Assembly: GCF_014174305.1 (NCBI RefSeq) | Contig: NZ_JABEQH010000008.1 | Coordinates: 106,360-170,359 of the forward strand | Direction: 5' to 3' | DNA length: 64,000 nt | DNA from: Gluconacetobacter johannae | GTDB taxonomy: Bacteria; Pseudomonadota; Alphaproteobacteria; Acetobacterales; Acetobacteraceae | Shown: positions 9,521-18,434 of the stretch, piece after piece | How the letters are laid out: each line of letters opens with the position of its first letter | How positions within the stretch are numbered: the first letter of the stretch is position 1 | Notes under the pieces: generated by a model | Told to the model about the DNA's origin: nothing | The model's input: only the letters and a program-made list of their open reading frames with translations | The model's database searches: none | Position numbers and translations under genes: made by a program

Positions 9521-10489
9521 TCAGGCGAAGCGCTCGGCGAATGCTGCCGCCGCCCCGAACAATCCGGGCTGCGGATGGGTGATGAGTTTCACCGGCATGT
9601 CCGCCATCATCGATTCGAAACGTCCCTTGGCCACGAATCGCTCGGCGAATCCGGAATTGGGCAGATGATCCGCCAGCCGCAGGCCCAGCCCGCCGGCGAT
9701 GACGACGCTGTTGCCGCCCTGGGCCAGGGCCAAATCGCCCGCGACGGCCCCCAGGGCCAGGCAGAATCGTTCCAGCGCCGCGGACGCCATGTGGTCGCGG
9801 CCGTCCAGCGCGCGGGTCCACAATTCCTTGTCGTCGCGCGTGTGCACCGACTGGTCCTCGATCTCGGCAATCGCCTCATACAGATTGACCAGCCCCGGTC
9901 CGGACACGATGCGTTCGGCGGACACCCGGCGATAGCGCCGCCGCAGGCGCTGCAGGATCTGGTCCTCCACCTGGTCGAGGGGCGAGAGATCGACATGCCC
10001 GCCCTCGGTCTCGCACACCAGATAGCGCCCGTCCCGCCGCACGACATAGGCCGAGCCAAGGCCCGTGCCCGGCCCCACGATCGTGGTCACGCCCGATTCG
10101 GGCAACGGGCGATCGGGGCCGCAGAGATGACGCAGGTGCGATGCATCCACCTGGGCCACGGCATGGCCGACCGCGCCGAAATCGTTGACCAGCACATGCT
10201 CGTCCACGCCCAGCTTCGCGCCCAGTTGCGCGGGCTGGATGATCCACGGATTGTTGGTCATCTTCAGGATGTCACCCTGCACCGGGCAGGCGACGGCGAT
10301 TCCTGCCGCGCGCGGCAGGCTCTGGCCGATCTGGCGGGCGAAGGCCTCCCAGGCCAGTTGCAGGCTGGCGTGCTCGGCACATCTCAGGGTCGTGGCCTCG
10401 CCCAGGCTGACCACGCGCCCGCAATCCACCGTGGCGATGGCGAAGCGCGCGTGGGTCCCGCCGATATCGACCGCTACGATCTCTTTCAT
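9521..10489 (-). CDS. glk: Glucokinase
   Basis: Phosphorylates glucose to glucose 6-phosphate with ATP, feeding the pentose phosphate and Entner-Doudoroff routes. The protein is 322 aa and belongs to the bacterial Glk family. The N-terminal phosphate-binding motif is IVAVDIGGTHARFA. The catalytic region contains LVNDFGAVGHA with the general-base Asp, and the second phosphate motif is IVGPGTGLGSAYV. The glucose-binding TEGGHVDLSP block (family ExGH pattern) follows. The ADP-binding region is VVIAGGLGLR. It appears to be transcribed alone and faces the tRNA-Cys terminator. Confidence 0.95.
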   Translation of the reverse strand: MKEIVAVDIGGTHARFAIATVDCGRVVSLGEATTLRCAEHASLQLAWEAFARQIGQSLPRAAGIAVACPVQGDILKMTNNPWIIQPAQLGAKLGVDEHVLVNDFGAVGHAVAQVDASHLRHLCGPDRPLPESGVTTIVGPGTGLGSAYVVRRDGRYLVCETEGGHVDLSPLDQVEDQILQRLRRRYRRVSAERIVSGPGLVNLYEAIAEIEDQSVHTRDDKELWTRALDGRDHMASAALERFCLALGAVAGDLALAQGGNSVVIAGGLGLRLADHLPNSGFAERFVAKGRFESMMADMPVKLITHPQPGLFGAAAAFAERFA

Positions 10490-10640
10490 GTCTTCAACAG
10501 GCTCCGTGGCATCGTTCTATCGGACGCGCGGCCCTTCGCCGCTGCCGCCCGGTGCACATTATTGTTATTCGTCTCGTGTCCGATTCCCGCCCCGCGCCGT
10601 CAAGTCCGGAATCGCATCAGCCGGGCGGAATGCGTGGGCG

Positions 10641-11456
10641 TCAGGATGCCGGGCGCGGCGCCTGATCGGCCTTCAGCCGTCGCAAAATACCGTCGCGGAT
10701 CGGGCGCGGCATGACGATATCGAGAAAACGCAGCACCGAAAACAGGCGCGGAAAGACCAGATGGGCCCGGTTTTCCTCGATCGCGCGCGCGATCAGCCGG
10801 GCCGACGCCGGCGCGGTCTGCAGGAAGGGCTTGGCGCTGCTGACCCGGCGGCTCATGGGCGTATCGACAAAGCCCGGCGACACCAGCGTCACCCCGACCC
10901 CGTACTCCGACAGACCGTTCCGCAGGGCCTCGGCAAAGCGCATCAGCCCGGCCTTGGACCCCGAATAGGCCGGGGCGAACGGCAGGGCATGAAACGCGGC
11001 GACCGAGCCCAGCATCGCGATATGCCCCACCCCGCGCGCAACCATGCGCTCGGCCCCCGCCGTGGCCAGGGCCGAGGGCGTCGCGTAATTGACCAGGCCG
11101 AGTTCCAGCACGGTCTCGGCGTCCTCGGTCCGCGCCGCGTTCTGGCGCATGTCCCCCAGCCCGGCCGCCAGGACCAGCAGATCGACCGGATGACGGTCGT
11201 CGTCGGCCCTGAAGGCCGCGATCGCCCCCCCGCCATCGCGCAGGTCCAGCACCCGCGTCCGCACGCCTGCGCCAAGGGCGCGGCAGTCGCGGGCGACCTG
11301 CTCCAGACGGTGGGCGTCCCGACCCCACAGGACCAGCATCCGGCCCGACCGCGCGTAGAAGCGGGCCAGTTCGGCGCCGATCCCGCTGGACGCCCCGGTG
11401 ACAAGCACCGTCGTGGGATCGAATCGTGTTTCGCCGTTCCGGCGCGCTCTGGCCAT
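10641..11456 (-). CDS. SDR family oxidoreductase
   Basis: Classical short-chain dehydrogenase/reductase of 271 aa. The Rossmann motif TGASSGIG lies near residue 20. The NAG-like motif appears as LAAGLG, and the catalytic Ser is followed by YSGSK (Tyr-x-x-x-Lys) in the active site. A basic residue after the second strand (LWGRDAHR) suggests NADP(H) preference. The C-terminal region is basic with a hydrophobic stretch, as in SDRs acting on lipid-like substrates, but no specific substrate can be named. It lies between glk and thiL on the same strand. Confidence 0.85.
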   Translation of the reverse strand: MARARRNGETRFDPTTVLVTGASSGIGAELARFYARSGRMLVLWGRDAHRLEQVARDCRALGAGVRTRVLDLRDGGGAIAAFRADDDRHPVDLLVLAAGLGDMRQNAARTEDAETVLELGLVNYATPSALATAGAERMVARGVGHIAMLGSVAAFHALPFAPAYSGSKAGLMRFAEALRNGLSEYGVGVTLVSPGFVDTPMSRRVSSAKPFLQTAPASARLIARAIEENRAHLVFPRLFSVLRFLDIVMPRPIRDGILRRLKADQAPRPAS

Positions 11457-11523
11457 CGGGACCCTTTCTCTCGATGCTTCCCGTTACGTCAGGATGTCGG
11501 CTTTTTCGGGGCATGGAAGGCCA

Positions 11524-12504
11524 TCAGAAATGGCTCCATCCGGCCCGGTCCAGGACCAGCGGCCGGCCCGACGCGTCATGGACCGCGACACCCTGCGTGC
11601 CGGCCTCGAACCGCCCGATCCGGGTGACCGCAACACCGCGCGCTGCTGCGGCGCGCAGCAGCGCGGCCTCGTGCGACGGGGGCACCGCCAGCAGCAATTC
11701 ATAATCGTCGCCGCCCCCCAGGCAGACCGGCAGCCACGCCGCCCCGGCGTGGCGGGCCGCAGGGGACAGCGGCACCAGCGATGCGTCGATCCGCGCCCCG
11801 ACCCCGCTTTCCCGCGCCAGATGGCCCAGATCCTGCACCAGCCCGTCGGAGATATCCATGGCCGCCGAGGCGATGCCGCCCAGCCCAAGGCCCATCCGGG
11901 GTTCGGGCAGGCGATAGCGGCGGGCCAGCACGCCCGCCGGATCGTCCAGTTCGCCCCGCAGCGCCCGCAGCCCCAGCGCCCCGTCGCCGATGGTGCCGGT
12001 CACCCAGACCCCATCGCCGTCGCGCGCGCCGTTGCGCCGCAACGCACGGCCCCGCGCCACATGGCCCAGGATGGTCAGGGACAGGACCAGCGGCCCGGAC
12101 GTGCCGGTCGTATCCCCGCCCAGCAGGGTCACGCCGTAGCGGGCCTGGTCGTCATGCAGGCCGGCGGCGAAGCCTGCGAACCAGTCATCGTCCCGTCCGG
12201 GCGGCCGCGAGACCGACAGCAGATAGCCCAGCGGGGTCGCATCCATCGCCGCGAGGTCGGACAGGTTGCAGCGCAGCAGCTTGCGCCCCACCGTATCCGC
12301 CGGATCGTCCGGCAGGAAATGGACCCCTTCCACCATGGTGTCGACGGCGACCACCAGATCCCGCCCGGCCGGCGGCCGCACAAGCGCCGCGTCATCGGCA
12401 AGGCCCAGCGCGCCTTCGCCGGCCAGCGCCTGGAAATGCCGCCGGATGAACCCGAATTCGGGTGGCAGCCGGGCGTCCGGGGGCCCGGCAGGGTCGGAAG
12501 GCAT
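11524..12504 (-). CDS. thiL: Thiamine-monophosphate kinase
   Basis: Makes the cofactor thiamine diphosphate from thiamine monophosphate and ATP. The start at 12504 (326 aa, beginning MPSDPAGPPDARLPPEFGFI) is supported by GGGAGG about 9 bases upstream. An upstream extension of the frame would run through nusB and is rejected. Family features include the N-terminal EFGFIRR block, DDAALV, the metal-binding NLSDLAAMDATP segment, GGDTTGTSGPL and the DISDGL motif. It is the third gene of nrdR-nusB-thiL, 16 bases after nusB, an arrangement common in bacteria. Confidence 0.95.
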   Translation of the reverse strand: MPSDPAGPPDARLPPEFGFIRRHFQALAGEGALGLADDAALVRPPAGRDLVVAVDTMVEGVHFLPDDPADTVGRKLLRCNLSDLAAMDATPLGYLLSVSRPPGRDDDWFAGFAAGLHDDQARYGVTLLGGDTTGTSGPLVLSLTILGHVARGRALRRNGARDGDGVWVTGTIGDGALGLRALRGELDDPAGVLARRYRLPEPRMGLGLGGIASAAMDISDGLVQDLGHLARESGVGARIDASLVPLSPAARHAGAAWLPVCLGGGDDYELLLAVPPSHEAALLRAAAARGVAVTRIGRFEAGTQGVAVHDASGRPLVLDRAGWSHF

Positions 12505-12520
12505 CGGCCGCCTCCCTGGA

Positions 12521-13045
12521 TCAGGCCTCGTCGGCCTCGGGGACCGGCGCGGCCGGCGCCTCGCGCAGGCGGCGGGCCATGGCGTCCAGCACGCCATTGA
12601 CCATCTTCGGCTCGTCGCCCGAGAAGAACCCGTGCGCGATGTCGAGATATTCGTTGAGGACCACCCGCGTCGGCACGCCCTCGACCGCCGCCAGTTCCGC
12701 GCCCGCGGCGCGCAGCAGGGCACGCAGCACCGGGTCCAGCCGCGCGACCGGCCATGTGGGCGGCAGCAGATCGACAATCAGGGCATCGACCTGTTCCCGC
12801 CGCGCCACCGCCGCGCGGGTGACCTGCTCGAACAACTGCACGTCGGCCTCGGGCACCTGCCCGTCCTCATATTCCCCCGTACCGGACGCGGCGCTCAGGC
12901 GATGCCGCACGAACTGCGCGATCACGGTCTCGGGGGTGTCGCCCCCCTGTTCGATCTGGAACAGCGCCTGCACGACCGCGACGCGCGATGCGGTGCGGGA
13001 CCGGGGCTTCTGCCGGGTCGTGTCTTCGTCCTGTGCGCCGTTCAT
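12521..13045 (-). CDS. nusB: Transcription antitermination protein NusB
   Basis: NusB with NusE/S10 binds boxA RNA and promotes antitermination of rRNA transcription. The start at 13045 gives 174 aa beginning MNGAQDEDTTRQKPRS. It is preferred over an upstream ATG because AGGAGA lies 7 bases ahead. The family core TASRVAVVQALFQIEQ and the C-terminal VPTRVVLNEYLDIAHGF and FVNGVLD-type (here MVNGVLDAMA) segments are present. The N- and C-terminal tails are low-complexity and charged. It sits between nrdR and thiL and is probably co-transcribed with them. Confidence 0.95.
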   Translation of the reverse strand: MNGAQDEDTTRQKPRSRTASRVAVVQALFQIEQGGDTPETVIAQFVRHRLSAASGTGEYEDGQVPEADVQLFEQVTRAAVARREQVDALIVDLLPPTWPVARLDPVLRALLRAAGAELAAVEGVPTRVVLNEYLDIAHGFFSGDEPKMVNGVLDAMARRLREAPAAPVPEADEA

Positions 13046-13086
13046 ACGCGTGTCTCCTGCATGCCGCGATTCCGCCAATGGCGGCT

Positions 13087-13626
13087 TCATCGCCTCTTTA
13101 CGTCGCCAGGTCCATAGGCGCCGGCCACAGCGGGGCGGAGGTCCGTGTCGCCGGCGGCCGGGCCGCCCTGGGCCATGGTGCCGGGAATCGACTCCAGAAT
13201 GGCAGCGAAATCCTTGGTTTCACGAAAATCCCAATGCACGCTGGCAAAGCGGATATAGGCCACCACATCGACCTCGCGCAGCGTGTCCATGACCAGCTTG
13301 CCGATATCGCGGGAGGGAATGTCGGTCTCGCCCGAGGCCTCCAACTGGCGGACCAGCCCGTTGACGATCCGTTCGATCCGCTCGTCGTCCACCGGGCGCT
13401 TACGCAGCGCCACGCGGACGGACCGTGCCAGCTTGTCACGCTCGAACGGCACGCGGCGACCATCGACCTTCACGACGAACAGGTCGCGAAGCTGCACCCG
13501 CTCGATCGTCGTGAAACGCTGGCTGCACGACGCGCAGATCCGCCGCCTGCGAATGGCGGCGCCGTCCTCATGCGGGCGGCTGTCCTTGACCTGGGTATCC
13601 TCGTGTCCACAAAAAGGGCATCGCAT
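13087..13626 (-). CDS. nrdR: Transcriptional repressor NrdR
   Basis: Zinc-finger plus ATP-cone repressor of ribonucleotide reductase genes; it senses (d)ATP. The start at 13626 (179 aa) places the zinc ribbon [17 protein letters not shown] at the N-terminus, with the second knuckle [11 protein letters not shown]. The ATP-cone covers about residues 46-140. The frame is open 50 codons further upstream, but that extension has no family counterpart. The C-terminal tail of about 30 residues, rich in Gly, Pro and Ala, is longer than usual. First gene of nrdR-nusB-thiL. Confidence 0.94.
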   Translation of the reverse strand: MRCPFCGHEDTQVKDSRPHEDGAAIRRRRICASCSQRFTTIERVQLRDLFVVKVDGRRVPFERDKLARSVRVALRKRPVDDERIERIVNGLVRQLEASGETDIPSRDIGKLVMDTLREVDVVAYIRFASVHWDFRETKDFAAILESIPGTMAQGGPAAGDTDLRPAVAGAYGPGDVKRR

Positions 13627-13787
13627 GCGTGCGGCAATCCTGACCGGCGTTCGTCCTGCCCCGAGATGCGCATGAAATCGGCCGGACGCAAGCCCGGCCC
13701 CGCGATGCGCCAGAGCGAACCACATGTTTTGCCCGGCGGCGGCTTGCTGATACCCTGGGCGAAAACAGACCGGCAAGGAGACCCATC

Positions 13788-14333
13788 ATGACGCGATACA
13801 GCCGGTTTCCCCGACTGTTCGGCAAGGTGCCCGTCCTGGTACCCGTCCTGGTCCTGCCCTTGACCCTGCTGGCCGGACCGTGCGCGATCCCGCCCGCCCG
13901 GGCGGCCGATGCATCGACGTCGCTTCCCGGACAGGCCAATGCCGCCGGGGACATCGAGATCCGCGATGCATGGATACAGATCATCCGTCCCGAACGACAG
14001 ATCGCCGGCGGCTATTTCACGATCGAGAACCGGGGCGTCGACGTCCATCTGCTGACCGGCGTGACCGCCACCGCCTGCCGGGACCTGTTCGCCCATCATA
14101 CCGAACAGGAAAGCACCAGCGAAACCGCCACGCTGTTCACCCACATGGCCCTGCCCGCGCAGACCACGCTGGTGTTTCCGCCGGGCGGGTATCATCTGGT
14201 CTGCCGGGGCTATGACGCAACGGTCCAGCCGGGGCGGAGCATCCCGGTGGTCTTTCACTTCCTGGGAGGCACGACCCGGACCGTCGCCTTTGACGTCCGC
14301 CCCGCGCAGGACACCGCCGACACCGCCCCCTGA
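13788..14333 (+). CDS. PCu(A)C-like periplasmic copper chaperone, metal ligands altered
   Basis: Secreted protein of 181 aa. An N-terminal signal peptide (hydrophobic residues 14-30, ARAA cleavage near 40) is followed by one PCu(A)C/DUF461 cupredoxin-like domain (DIEIRDAWIQ, GGYFTIEN, FPPGGYHLV). Family members deliver Cu(I) to cytochrome oxidase using the pattern H-x10-M-x21-H-x-M. Here the spacing is exact but the residues are His103, Ala114, His136 and Val138: both histidines are kept and both methionines are lost. Cys97 and Cys139 are also present in the domain. It may bind a different metal state or have lost copper transfer. It is divergent from nrdR and has no oxidase genes beside it. 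Confidence 0.8.
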   Translation: MTRYSRFPRLFGKVPVLVPVLVLPLTLLAGPCAIPPARAADASTSLPGQANAAGDIEIRDAWIQIIRPERQIAGGYFTIENRGVDVHLLTGVTATACRDLFAHHTEQESTSETATLFTHMALPAQTTLVFPPGGYHLVCRGYDATVQPGRSIPVVFHFLGGTTRTVAFDVRPAQDTADTAP

Positions 14334-14351
14334 GCGCGCGCCGGGCGGGCT

Positions 14352-16208
14352 CTATCCGCCCGCGCCGGCCAGCACCTGCAGGACTGCGGCGCCGTAGCGG
14401 TCCAGCTTCGACGCGCCGACCCCCTTGATTCGCCCCAGCGCGTCCAGCGTCGCCGGACGTTCCATTGCGATGTCATGCAGCACGATGTCGTGGAAGATCA
14501 CATAAGGCGGGATTTCCTGTTCCCGCGCCTCGCCCAGACGCCAGGCGCGCAGGGCGGCGAACGGGCCCTCGGCCTCGGGCGGCAGCGACACGGCCACCCG
14601 CGTCCCGCTGGGCGCTCGGGCGGTGCGCCCCCTTCCGGCCTTCAGCTCGTCGGTTGCGTCCTCGCGCAGCATCAGCTTCTGCTCGCCGCGCAGGATGGGG
14701 CGCGCGACCTCCTGATTCAGGGCCAGCGCATTGTAATCGCCGGTGACGCGGATGGCGCCCCGGGCGATCAACTGCCGGATCACCCCGCGCCAGAACAGTT
14801 CGGGCCGGTCCTTGCCGACGCCGAAGACGCCCAGCCGGTCATGGCCGTGGCGGGTGGCCATCTCGCTGTCCTTGCCGCGCAGGACCGAGGCGACATGCAC
14901 CGCCCCGAATTTCTGGCCGATCCGATAGATCGCGGACAGGACCTTCTGGGCCTCGACCGTACCGTCGAACGAGGCGACGGGGTTGCGGCAATTGTCGCAA
15001 TGCCCGCATGGCCCGGCCAGCGTCTCGCCGAAACAGGACAGCAGCGCCTGGGTGCGGCAGCCGGTCGTTTCGGTCAGCGTAACCATGGCCTCCAGCCGCG
15101 CGCTCATGATCCGCTGCTGGGCCTCGGGCGCGCTGGATTGTTCCAGCCAGTGCCGCGCGCGCGCGATATCGTCGCCGCCATACAGCAGCACGGTCTCGGA
15201 CTTCTCGCCATCACGGCCGGCGCGGCCGATCTGCTGATAATAGCCTTCGGGCGAGGACGGCATGTCCAGATGCACGACCGCACGCACGTCCGGCCGATCG
15301 ATCCCCATGCCGAAGGCGATGGTCGCCACGATCACCACCGGCTCGCCGGAGCGGAACCGGGCCAGCGCCGCGCGTTTCTCGATCGGCGGCAGGCCCGCAT
15401 GGAACGGCAGGGCCGGCCAGTCACGTTCACGCAGCGCGCGGGCGACGCGCTCGGTCTTGTTGCGGCTGCCGCAATAGACGATCGCGGCCTCGCCCGGATG
15501 CCGCCCCAGCACATCCAGCAACTGCCGCGTTTCCGACGTCTTGGGCCGGACGGCGATATCCAGGTTGGGGCGATGGAAGCTGGCGCGCAGGACGGTCGCG
15601 TCCGGCATGGCCAGGGCGTCCAGGATATCCGCCTGGGTCCGGGGGTCGGCCGTCGCCGTCAGGGCGATGCGCGGCACGCCGGGGAAATGCTCCGGCAGGC
15701 TGGCCAGGGCACGATATTCCGGACGGAATTCGTGCCCCCAGGCGGAAATGCAATGGGCCTCGTCGATCGCGATGACCGACAGCGGCAGCCGGGACAGGCG
15801 GTCGAGCATGCCGGGCGACAACAGGCGCTCGGGCGAGACGTAGAGCACGTCCAGTCGCCCGGCCATCAGGTCGGACCGCACCCGGGCGGCATCCTCCGGC
15901 TCCAGTTCCGAATGCAGGGCGCCGGCATTGACGCCGACCTGGCGCAGCGCCGCCACCTGGTCGTCCATCAGCGCGATCAGCGGCGACACCACCAGCCCGG
16001 TTCCGGGACGGCTGAGCGCCGGAACCTGATAGCAGATGCTCTTGCCCCCGCCGGTGGGCATCAGCACCAGGCAGTCGCGCCCGGCCATGACTTCGCCCAC
16101 CGCCTGTTCCTGCAATCCGCGAAAATCGGGAAAGCCGAAAACGCGGGACAGGACAGCCCGTGGGGACGTGTCGAGACCGTTATCCGTCATGATGGAGGCC
16201 GCTGCCAT
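14352..16208 (-). CDS. recQ: ATP-dependent DNA helicase RecQ
   Basis: 3'-5' DNA helicase of the RecF recombination pathway, 618 aa. Motif Ia/Walker A is MPTGGGKSICYQVPAL, and the DEAH box is in AIDEAHCISAWGHEFRPEY. Later helicase motifs include AFGMGIDRPDVRAVVHLD and QQIGRAGRDG. The zinc-binding cysteines CGHCDNC follow, then a winged-helix domain, and an HRDC domain closes the C-terminus (residues about 545-615). The start at 16208 is uncertain; the ATG at 16190 (MTDNGLDTSP) is a good alternative, since neither has a clear ribosome site. It begins 24 bases after the OmpA-like gene. Confidence 0.95.
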   Translation of the reverse strand: MAAASIMTDNGLDTSPRAVLSRVFGFPDFRGLQEQAVGEVMAGRDCLVLMPTGGGKSICYQVPALSRPGTGLVVSPLIALMDDQVAALRQVGVNAGALHSELEPEDAARVRSDLMAGRLDVLYVSPERLLSPGMLDRLSRLPLSVIAIDEAHCISAWGHEFRPEYRALASLPEHFPGVPRIALTATADPRTQADILDALAMPDATVLRASFHRPNLDIAVRPKTSETRQLLDVLGRHPGEAAIVYCGSRNKTERVARALRERDWPALPFHAGLPPIEKRAALARFRSGEPVVIVATIAFGMGIDRPDVRAVVHLDMPSSPEGYYQQIGRAGRDGEKSETVLLYGGDDIARARHWLEQSSAPEAQQRIMSARLEAMVTLTETTGCRTQALLSCFGETLAGPCGHCDNCRNPVASFDGTVEAQKVLSAIYRIGQKFGAVHVASVLRGKDSEMATRHGHDRLGVFGVGKDRPELFWRGVIRQLIARGAIRVTGDYNALALNQEVARPILRGEQKLMLREDATDELKAGRGRTARAPSGTRVAVSLPPEAEGPFAALRAWRLGEAREQEIPPYVIFHDIVLHDIAMERPATLDALGRIKGVGASKLDRYGAAVLQVLAGAGG

Positions 16209-16232
16209 GGCCGGAAATCGCCCGCCCGCCGC

Positions 16233-16607
16233 TCAGCCCGCGGTGATCTCGATTTCGACCCGGCGAGAGCCGACGGCGCCATCCTCGTTCGAGGGCGCGC
16301 GCGGCTTCTGGCGGATACGGCCGCCGGCAACCCCGTCCGCCGCCAACTGGGCCGACACACGCTTGGCCCGGTCGATCGCCAGCAGCGCATCGGCGGACAG
16401 GTCGCCATGGGCGGCGGCGTAGCCTTCGACGTTGATGACCGAATTCGGATAGTGCGCCGCCTGCTCGGCCGCATGGGCCACGACCAGCCGCGCGGGGTCG
16501 TCAAGCGCCGTCGAATCCCGGGTGAAGAAGACGATATATTTCCGGGACGGCCCGGTCGCGCAGCCTGCCAGCAGACAAAGACCCAGGACCAGTGACAGGC
16601 GACGCAT
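16233..16607 (-). CDS. OmpA-family small lipoprotein
   Basis: A 124-aa protein with a lipoprotein signal (LVLGLCLLAGC, lipidated Cys near residue 15) followed by an OmpA C-like domain: IVFFTRDSTAL, then VINVEGYAAAHGD and AIDRAKRVSAQL. The domain family binds peptidoglycan. The terminal block keeps the SRRVEIEI motif. It is short, with no beta-barrel, so it is a periplasmic-facing lipoprotein of the Pal/YiaD type. It lies just upstream of recQ on the same strand, probably by chance, and 159 bases after cydC. Confidence 0.8.
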   Translation of the reverse strand: MRRLSLVLGLCLLAGCATGPSRKYIVFFTRDSTALDDPARLVVAHAAEQAAHYPNSVINVEGYAAAHGDLSADALLAIDRAKRVSAQLAADGVAGGRIRQKPRAPSNEDGAVGSRRVEIEITAG

Positions 16608-16766
16608 CGGCAGACCCCTTTTTACATTCGGCTGATGGATGAATCGGCCGCCGATACCGCGGATATGCCGGCGACTTGAGTATTCAGCAACAAGGTTGAT
16701 ATCGCCTTGGTGCCTGCTGGTCCGCCCCCCGTCAACCTTTGACCGCCCGTCCGCCGGGCGACGCGC

Positions 16767-18434
16767 CTATGCCGCGACGGCGTTCGCCCGCCCGTCCGAC
16801 AGGCGCCAGATCCGGTCCAGTCTTTCCACCCCGACCAGCCGATGCGCGATCAGGATGACCGTGCGGCCCGTGGTGACGGTGTTGAGCGTCAGCAGGAAGT
16901 CCCGCTCGGTCTCGGCGTCGAGTCCCGTCGCCGGCTCGTCCAGGATCAGGATCGGCGCATCCGACAGCAGCGTCCGGGCCAGGGCGATCCGTCGGCCCTG
17001 CCCGCCGGAAACCGTGGCGCCCCCTTCCCCCAGCCAGCTGTCCAGCCCGTCGGGCATGGAGCGGACCAGGTCGCCGATCTGCGCGCGATCCAGCGCCGTC
17101 CACAGCTCGGCCTCGGTCGCGTCGGGCCGGCCCAGCAGCAGATTGGCGCGAATCGTGTCGGCAAACAGATGCGTCGCCTGCGACAGCCAGGCCACGCGGC
17201 AGCGCACCGACCCGCTGTCGAGATCCGCCAGATCCTGTCCGCCCAGCGTGATCCTGCCCGAAGTCGGCGCCGCGACCTTCAGCAGCAGCGCGGCCAGCGT
17301 CGATTTCCCGATTCCCGACGGCCCCAGCACTGCCACGCGCGATCCGGCCGGAATATCGAGGGTCAGCCCGTCGAACACCGGCGCACGGTCGGCGCGCCAG
17401 CGGAACCCGACCTGCTCGAAGCGCAGATGGGTGTCGGCCGGCGCCGGCCGCGTGCCCACCGGCGCCGCCGGCCCGTCCTGCCCGCCGACCGAGATGACGC
17501 GGGCCGCCGCCCGGCTGACGCCCCCGGCCAGGGCGCCGGCCCGCGTCAGCCCGCCGATGCCCTCGAACCCGGCCACGACCAGGAACAGCAGGCCGACGGC
17601 CCGCACCGCCGGGATCGGCCCGAACCCCACGCCCAGCGCCGCCGCCAGCACCGCCAGCACCGCCGCCTGCCCGCACAGGTAGGACGCCCCGCCCACCACC
17701 GCCAGCAGGCGCGCCTGCCGCGCCTGGGCATCGAACAGGCTGGCATCGCGTTCGCGGACATGGGACAGGATCCGCCCCTCGGCCCCGAAGGCGCGGATTT
17801 CGCGCAGGCCGCTGACCAGATCCAGCACCCCGATCCGCAGCGCGGCCAGGCGGTGCGTCAGCGCCCCCGCCTGCCGACGGCCCAGCAGGGCCGCGCCCAG
17901 CGGCAGGACGAACGCGCCCGTCACGAACAATCCCCCCACGACCACCGCCAGCACGGGATCGACAGGCAGCACGGCCAGGACCAGGAACGGCAGGATCAGG
18001 CACGCCCCGGCCAGGGGCACCAGAATCCGCAGATACAGCGCGTCCAGCGCCTCGACATCCGACACCAGGCGCGACAGCAGGTCGCCGGCGCGGCGAAACC
18101 CCAGCCCGGCCGCCGCCCCGCCCGCCAGATGACGGAAAAACCACACCCGCACATCCGCCAGGGCGCGGAACATCGCGTCGTGCGTCACCAGGCGTTCGAC
18201 ATAGCGCAGGACCACGCGCCCGATGCCCGACACCCGCAGCAGCAGCACGCCGACGACAAGCGCGCCGGACGCCGTGCCGGCCAGGCGCATGCCCGCGCCC
18301 CGCATCAGCACCAGCCCTGCCAGCACGGCCAGCAGCGACAACACCCCGCCCACGATCAGCAGGGGCGCACGCGCCCGCCACAGGGACAGGATCCGCAGGA
18401 CGGGGGCCAGCCCGCCTTCGGCTTTATCCGACAT
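16767..18434 (-). CDS. cydC: Thiol reductant ABC exporter subunit CydC
   Basis: Half of the CydDC inner-membrane exporter, which moves glutathione and cysteine to the periplasm and is needed for assembly of cytochrome bd oxidase and c-type cytochromes. The protein is 555 aa from the ATG at 18434, which has GGGGAG 7 bases ahead. An N-terminal six-helix ABC exporter domain is followed by the ATPase domain with Walker A GPSGIGKS, signature VSGGQGRR and Walker B LILDEPATGLD. It overlaps the end of cydD by 11 bases, so translation is probably coupled. No cydAB genes are in the window. Confidence 0.92.
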   Translation of the reverse strand: MSDKAEGGLAPVLRILSLWRARAPLLIVGGVLSLLAVLAGLVLMRGAGMRLAGTASGALVVGVLLLRVSGIGRVVLRYVERLVTHDAMFRALADVRVWFFRHLAGGAAAGLGFRRAGDLLSRLVSDVEALDALYLRILVPLAGACLILPFLVLAVLPVDPVLAVVVGGLFVTGAFVLPLGAALLGRRQAGALTHRLAALRIGVLDLVSGLREIRAFGAEGRILSHVRERDASLFDAQARQARLLAVVGGASYLCGQAAVLAVLAAALGVGFGPIPAVRAVGLLFLVVAGFEGIGGLTRAGALAGGVSRAAARVISVGGQDGPAAPVGTRPAPADTHLRFEQVGFRWRADRAPVFDGLTLDIPAGSRVAVLGPSGIGKSTLAALLLKVAAPTSGRITLGGQDLADLDSGSVRCRVAWLSQATHLFADTIRANLLLGRPDATEAELWTALDRAQIGDLVRSMPDGLDSWLGEGGATVSGGQGRRIALARTLLSDAPILILDEPATGLDAETERDFLLTLNTVTTGRTVILIAHRLVGVERLDRIWRLSDGRANAVAA

